From assembly GCA_958403395.1 (NCBI GenBank), contig CATXXF010000057.1:1-10706 (forward strand): a stretch of 10,706 nucleotides of DNA. Direction: 5' to 3'. Below, piece by piece: positions 7,579 through 10,706 of the stretch. The notes beneath the pieces are model-generated. The model saw only the letters and a program-made list of their open reading frames with translations, did not search any database and was not told the DNA's origin. A program made the translations under genes and the position numbers. This DNA comes from an uncultured Collinsella sp. Lineage in GTDB: Bacteria > Actinomycetota > Coriobacteriia > Coriobacteriales > Coriobacteriaceae. Each line of letters starts with the position of its first letter. Position 1 is the stretch's first letter.

Positions 7579-8667
7579 ATGGCACATGTCGATGACCAGC
7601 GTGTGGCGCGCGTGCTCGATGCGCTCGAGGCTCAGCACCCCGGCGCACAGCTGCTCGTAAACGACCCGTGGTCGATCTACTACCTGACCGGCTTTTATGC
7701 CGATATGTTCGAGCGTTTTTGCGGCGTGCTGCTCGCACGCGGTGGCGAGCCCGTGATCTTGGTCAACGCGCTGCATCAGCTGCCGGAATACGACAATGCG
7801 CGCGTTGCCTACCACACCGATACCGACGTCGTGGCCGACGCCATCGCTCGCGAGGTCGATCCGACCAAACCACTCGGCATCGACACCGTCATGCGTTCCG
7901 GCTTTTTGATGCCACTCATGGAGCGCCACGCAGCCAGCGAGTTTTTCCTGGGTGACTTTGCCGTCACCGCCGCGCGCACCCACAAGGATGACGCCGAACA
8001 GGAGCTCATGCGCGCGTCCTCGGCCGCTAACGACGCCGTGATGGCCGACGCCATCAAGCTCGTCCACGAAGGCGTGACGGAGCGCGAGATTGCCGACCAG
8101 ATGCTCGGCCTGTATCGCAAGCACGGCTGCGAGGGCTTTAGCTTTCCGCCCATCGTGAGCTTTGGTGCTAACGCCGGCGACCCGCACCACGAGCCCGACG
8201 AAACAGTACTCAAGCGCGGCGACGTGGTGCTGTTCGACATTGGCGGACGCCGCTGCAACTACTGCTCGGACATGACGCGCACGTTCTTTTGGGGCGATCC
8301 GGACGAGGAGACGGCGCGCATCTACGACATCGTGCGCCGCGCCAACGAGGCCGCCGAGGCGCTCATCGCCCCGGGCGTGCGCATGTGCGACCTGGACCGC
8401 GCCGCACGCGACGTGATTGAGGATGCGGGCTATGGGCAGTACTTTACGCATCGCCTGGGACACTCGATCGGCTTGCAGGACCACGAGCCGGGCGACGTTT
8501 CACTCGTCAACGAGCAGGTCGTAGAGCCGGGCATGACGTTCTCCATCGAGCCGGGCATCTACCTCCCCGGCCGCACCGGCGTCCGCATCGAGGACCTGGC
8601 CCTGGTGACCGAGAACGGCGTCGAGATTCTCAACGCCTACCCCCACGATCCGCTCCGCCTAGACTAG
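7579..8667 (+). CDS. M24 metallopeptidase: Xaa-Pro dipeptidase/aminopeptidase P-like
   Basis: 362 residues. An N-terminal creatinase-like domain (about 1-130) is followed by a pita-bread M24 catalytic domain. All five metal ligands are present: D220 (LFDIGG), D231 (SDMTRTFF), H295 (HRLGHSIGL), E324 (SIEPGIY) and E338 (RIEDL). It cleaves the bond before or after proline in short peptides, probably in the cytoplasm since there is no signal peptide. PepQ (Xaa-Pro dipeptidase) and short PepP forms cannot be told apart by eye, though the length fits PepQ. Start: ATG 7579 with AAAGGA 8 nt upstream. The longer open frame from 7540 would begin inside a hairpin element. The gene stands alone, converges on folC, and is flanked by repeats on both sides. 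Confidence 0.93.
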   Translation: MAHVDDQRVARVLDALEAQHPGAQLLVNDPWSIYYLTGFYADMFERFCGVLLARGGEPVILVNALHQLPEYDNARVAYHTDTDVVADAIAREVDPTKPLGIDTVMRSGFLMPLMERHAASEFFLGDFAVTAARTHKDDAEQELMRASSAANDAVMADAIKLVHEGVTEREIADQMLGLYRKHGCEGFSFPPIVSFGANAGDPHHEPDETVLKRGDVVLFDIGGRRCNYCSDMTRTFFWGDPDEETARIYDIVRRANEAAEALIAPGVRMCDLDRAARDVIEDAGYGQYFTHRLGHSIGLQDHEPGDVSLVNEQVVEPGMTFSIEPGIYLPGRTGVRIEDLALVTENGVEILNAYPHDPLRLD

Positions 8668-8671
8668 GCAA

Positions 8672-8700
8672 TGCGGCAAAGGGACAACCCCTTTGCCGCA
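8672..8700. terminator. Strong stem just after the peptidase gene
   Basis: TGCGGCAAAGGG (8672-8683) and CCCTTTGCCGCA (8689-8700) form a perfect 12-bp stem with a 5-nt loop, 4 bp after the stop. No U-tract follows (TCCTGCC), so it is an mRNA end-protecting stem or a weak terminator. Confidence 0.5.
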
Positions 8701-8726
8701 TCCTGCCAAGGCTTCGCCACAAAAAC

Positions 8727-8864
8727 GGCCTATCTACTACGTTTAACCCGCACGGGTCGACCATAACCGACTTTTCGCAAAATCCGCAAGCCATCTACCT
8801 GCGGTTTTATTTTTGCATTTTTCGAAGTGGTCGGGGGTAACCGGTCAAACGTAGTAGATAGGCC
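8727..8864. repeat. 138-bp imperfect palindrome with perfect 18-bp ends
   Basis: GGCCTATCTACTACGTTT (8727-8744) is exactly inverted at 8847-8864. Pairing continues inward in patches (CGACCA with TGGTCG) to a central hairpin that looks like a terminator. It looks like a mobile palindromic intergenic element or a structured transcript. It fills most of the gap between the convergent peptidase and folC genes. Confidence 0.75.
8779..8814 (+). terminator. Probable intrinsic terminator for the peptidase gene
   Basis: CCGCA (8784-8788) pairs with TGCGG (8800-8804) around an 11-nt loop. AAAA precedes and TTTTATTTTT follows, giving a good U-tract on the plus strand. It forms the centre of the larger palindrome. 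Confidence 0.6.
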
Positions 8865-8898
8865 CAGTTCGTGACAAGCAAGTCAATGTGAGGTGCAG

Positions 8899-8920
8899 GG
8901 TAGCTAAAAAGCCCCGCCCC
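8899..8920. repeat. Copy 2 of the GGGTAGCTAAAA repeat
   Basis: The stretch begins GGTAGCTAAAAAGCCCCGCC and nearly matches the minus strand of 7350-7373 (one indel and one substitution). Each copy lies shortly before a copy of the roughly 65-bp palindrome, but in opposite orientation relative to it. Confidence 0.55.
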
Positions 8921-8937
8921 AAATTGGCTGCTTTTGA

Positions 8938-9002
8938 GTTGCGGTGATATACGGACTGTTTGAGGCTTCTGGCTTGTAAAACAGTCCGCATTTCACCGCA
9001 AC
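8938..9002. repeat. Palindromic intergenic element, copy 2
   Basis: Arms 8938-8961 and 8978-9002 pair with two mismatches around a loop containing GGCTTCTGGC. The left arm differs from copy 1 at one base in 24. It lies 15 bp past the folC stop, where it could also serve as the transcript end between convergent genes. Confidence 0.85.
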
Positions 9003-9017
9003 TGCTGAGGGGATGGG

Positions 9018-10361
9018 TTAGCGCAGCAGGCCGGCTACTTCGCCGGCTAGGGTGATGGTGCCGGCTGCTACGAAGGGCTCGCCCGCAGCCTTGAAAGCTG
9101 CGAGGGCCTCGGAAACGCTGGGGTATACGCCCGCGAGCTTATCGGCATCAACGAGGGCGGCGAGCTCCTCTGACGGCAGGGCGCGATCGGAATCGGTCTG
9201 CGTCACGACCACGCGCGGGAAAGCCGGGATCAGCACGTCGACGATGCCCGCCACGTCCTTATCGGCCAGCGCGGCGCACAGCAGCGTGGGGCGGTTCTCC
9301 ACGCACGGGTCGATCTCATCCAGTGCGCTGACAAAGTTCTCGCAGCTCTGGGGATTATGACAGGCATCAATCAGCTTGAGTGGATCGGTCCCCAGCACGT
9401 CAAAACGACCCGGTGTGGGACAGCCCATAAGTGACGCATCGAGCTTGTCATGATCGAGCTCGTGACCCAGATACCCCTCGCACAGCATAATCGCGCACGC
9501 GGCATTCTGCGGCTGATAGGCCGGCTTGACCATGCTCGACGTATAGATCGCACGCGGCGTGGTGCAGCTAAACTCAACCGTATCGCCCACGTGCTCCGGC
9601 ACCTTGGTCGTGGCATGGTTCACCACGAGCGGCACAATGCCGCACGCGCGGCAGCGAGCATCCATTACGCGCTGAACGCTCGACTCGTGCGTACCCTCAC
9701 CCAGCACAACCAGACGTCCGGGCTTGATGACCGCAGCCTTCTCCCCCGCAATGGCCTCGAGCGTATCGCCCAAAATACGTGTGTGATCGAGCCCAATGCC
9801 CGTAATGGCGACGGCGACGGGATCGGTCGCACTCGTGGCGTCCCAGCGCCCGCCCATGCCGACCTCAAGCACGGCCACGTCCACGCAAGCCTCGGCAAAC
9901 ACCACCAGTGCAGCAGCCGTCAGCAGGTCAAACGGCGTGATGGTATAGGCGCGCTCCCCCGCCGCCACACGACGCGCATTCACGCGACGCCCCGCCTCGA
10001 CAGCCGCCGAAACGCCACGGGCAAAGGCCTCATCGCTCACAACGCGCCCGTCAACCTCCATGCGCTCGGGATAGCGCACCAGCTGCGGCGACGTATACAG
10101 CGCGGTCTTGAGCCCCTCGCCGCGAAGGATAGCAGCCGAAAAACGCGTAGTCGAAGTCTTGCCATTGGTGCCGGCGACCTGAATGCAATCGAAATACTCG
10201 TCCGGACGCCCCAGCTCATCGAGCATATCGACAACCGTCTCAAGCAGAGGCCCAGCATCCCCAGAAATCCGCCCCGTATCAGCAGCCAGCCCTACAGCCT
10301 CATCAAACGAAAGCAACTCAAACGAGAAAGGAACGACATACGACCCAGAACGCTTAGCCAT
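9018..10361 (-). CDS. folC: Folylpolyglutamate synthase / dihydrofolate synthase
   Basis: 447 residues, the usual FolC length. It adds glutamate to dihydropteroate and/or folates using ATP, in the cytoplasm. Visible: P-loop VAGTNGKTSTTR (62-73), TSPQL (90-94), ITPFDLLTAAAL (141-152), EVGMGGRWDAT (166-176), GLDHTRILGDT (190-200), EKAAVIKPG (207-215, K208 at the place of the modified Mur-ligase-type lysine), TPGRFD (316-321) and CHNPQS (334-339, the DxAHNP motif with Cys in place of Ala), then ALADKD in the C-terminal domain. Start: ATG 10361 with GAGGGGA 9 nt upstream. The frame opens at 10382, but that start has no ribosome site and lies on the terminator U-tract. Whether it has both activities cannot be told from sequence. 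Confidence 0.95.
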   Translation of the reverse strand: MAKRSGSYVVPFSFELLSFDEAVGLAADTGRISGDAGPLLETVVDMLDELGRPDEYFDCIQVAGTNGKTSTTRFSAAILRGEGLKTALYTSPQLVRYPERMEVDGRVVSDEAFARGVSAAVEAGRRVNARRVAAGERAYTITPFDLLTAAALVVFAEACVDVAVLEVGMGGRWDATSATDPVAVAITGIGLDHTRILGDTLEAIAGEKAAVIKPGRLVVLGEGTHESSVQRVMDARCRACGIVPLVVNHATTKVPEHVGDTVEFSCTTPRAIYTSSMVKPAYQPQNAACAIMLCEGYLGHELDHDKLDASLMGCPTPGRFDVLGTDPLKLIDACHNPQSCENFVSALDEIDPCVENRPTLLCAALADKDVAGIVDVLIPAFPRVVVTQTDSDRALPSEELAALVDADKLAGVYPSVSEALAAFKAAGEPFVAAGTITLAGEVAGLLR

Positions 10362-10380
10362 AACCCAAAGTCCCCTCAAC

Positions 10381-10413
10381 ATAAAAAGAGGCCCGAATCA
10401 ACAACGAGCCCCT
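10381..10413 (-). terminator. Intrinsic terminator in the folC leader
   Basis: On the minus strand AGGGGCTCG (10413-10405) pairs with CGGGCCTCT (10395-10387), 9 pairs including two G-T wobbles, with a 9-nt loop. It is followed by TTTTAT. Only about 20 bp separate it from the folC ATG. The folC promoter must therefore lie upstream of it, or folC depends on readthrough. Confidence 0.75.
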
Positions 10414-10512
10414 CCCATTCAAAATATCAGCCAAACACCGCTTTGCAGCGAGATCAAGGTCACAACCAAGTGGCCCTACCAGGCAGCGAACGCCCCCGTA
10501 ACCGCTATGGGA

Positions 10513-10620
10513 GCGGTTTGGGGCTTTGCTCGATACAAGTTCCGCACGAGCCGAAGGCCACTTAATGTGGCCTTCGTGCGAGCAGGACTGTCCGCAGTAG
10601 CGAGCAAAGCCCCAAACCGC
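10513..10620. repeat. 108-bp palindrome with perfect 20-bp arms
   Basis: GCGGTTTGGGGCTTTGCTCG (10513-10532) is exactly inverted at 10601-10620. Inside, GAAGGCCAC (10553-10561) and GTGGCCTTC (10567-10575) form a second 9-bp stem with a TTAAT loop, plus a bulged CGCACGA extension. It begins 16 bp past the stop of the gene at the right edge. It is either a palindromic repeat element or a large 3' transcript structure; there is no U-tract. A small stem (CCGCT/AGCGG, 10502-10516) adjoins it. Confidence 0.8.
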
Positions 10621-10635
10621 GTCCCCCAGTACCGC

Positions 10636-10706
10636 CTACGAGAAGTCAGCAACCTGCGAGTTCAGCGCCGCCAGGATCTCCTTGAGCTCAGCTGCACGGT
10701 CCCTCT
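10636..10706 (-). CDS. C-terminal tail of an unidentified minus-strand gene
   Basis: 22 codons ending in TAG at 10638-10636 are open from the right edge, reading RDRAAELKEILAALN and then SQVADFS. The residues suggest an amphipathic helix. In many bacteria valS precedes folC and ends in a helical coiled coil, which would fit, but nothing here proves it. The evidence is only an open frame with sensible composition next to structures that look like a gene end. Confidence 0.45.
   Translation of the reverse strand, partial: RDRAAELKEILAALNSQVADFS

Noticed and set aside
8727..8864. A second invertible segment
   Set aside because: Although bounded by perfect inverted repeats, the interior continues the pairing and centres on a hairpin terminator, so a structural palindrome is more likely than a recombination switch. 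The same reasoning applies to 10513-10620.
10414..10500. Folate (THF) riboswitch before folC
   Set aside because: The conserved THF riboswitch core could not be recognised; only a terminator and possible alternative pairings are visible.
10636..10706. Naming the right-edge gene valS
   Set aside because: Only 22 residues are visible. Gene order valS-folC is common but no ValS motif is present in the window.

Overview
This GC-rich window looks like an actinobacterial gut commensal of the Coriobacteriia, most likely Collinsella or a close relative. That assignment is inference. It rests on GC-rich coding, the gene set (a NusG paralog heading a polysaccharide locus, thrS, a GlpA-like/oxidoreductase/DUF1667 trio, an M24 peptidase and folC), and the number of palindromic intergenic repeats. 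No rRNA, tRNA, CRISPR array or insertion sequence was found.

Left region (1-1260, minus strand): the start of an exopolysaccharide or capsule operon. A NusG-family antiterminator paralog (LoaP/UpxY type) is followed by a polyprenyl-phosphate sugar transferase that runs off the left edge. The only good promoter for this operon, with a perfect TATAAT, lies in a 92-bp segment bounded by an exact 15-bp inverted repeat (1029-1043 and 1136-1150). This has the architecture of an invertible phase-variation promoter. It is separated from thrS by two strong back-to-back hairpin terminators. It is the most interesting signal in the window: a possible ON/OFF switch feeding a processive antitermination factor that gates a surface polysaccharide cluster.

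Middle left (1263-3684, minus strand): thrS, encoding a threonyl-tRNA synthetase whose N-terminal TGS domain is almost entirely missing, with its own promoter. Upstream is a small membrane protein with two transmembrane segments and a double zinc ribbon. The 407-bp intergenic stretch 3685-4091 holds four alternating copies of a roughly 20-bp repeat and an operator-like dyad.

Middle right (4092-7351, plus strand): a tightly packed three-gene operon with gaps of 1 and 4 nt. It encodes a GlpA-like FAD dehydrogenase with a C-terminal BFD-type [2Fe-2S] domain, a pyridine-nucleotide-disulfide-type FAD/NAD oxidoreductase, and a five-cysteine DUF1667 protein. Together they probably form a soluble flavin/iron-sulfur complex oxidising glycerol-3-phosphate or a similar 2-hydroxyacid or polyol phosphate.

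Right region (7352-10706): an M24 Xaa-Pro peptidase (plus) converges on folC (minus). Both flanks of the peptidase gene are packed with palindromic repeats, including two copies of one roughly 65-bp palindrome. folC has an intrinsic terminator only 20 bp before its start codon, which suggests attenuation or readthrough control. At the right edge is the C-terminal tail of an unidentified minus-strand gene, followed by a 108-bp palindrome with perfect 20-bp arms.
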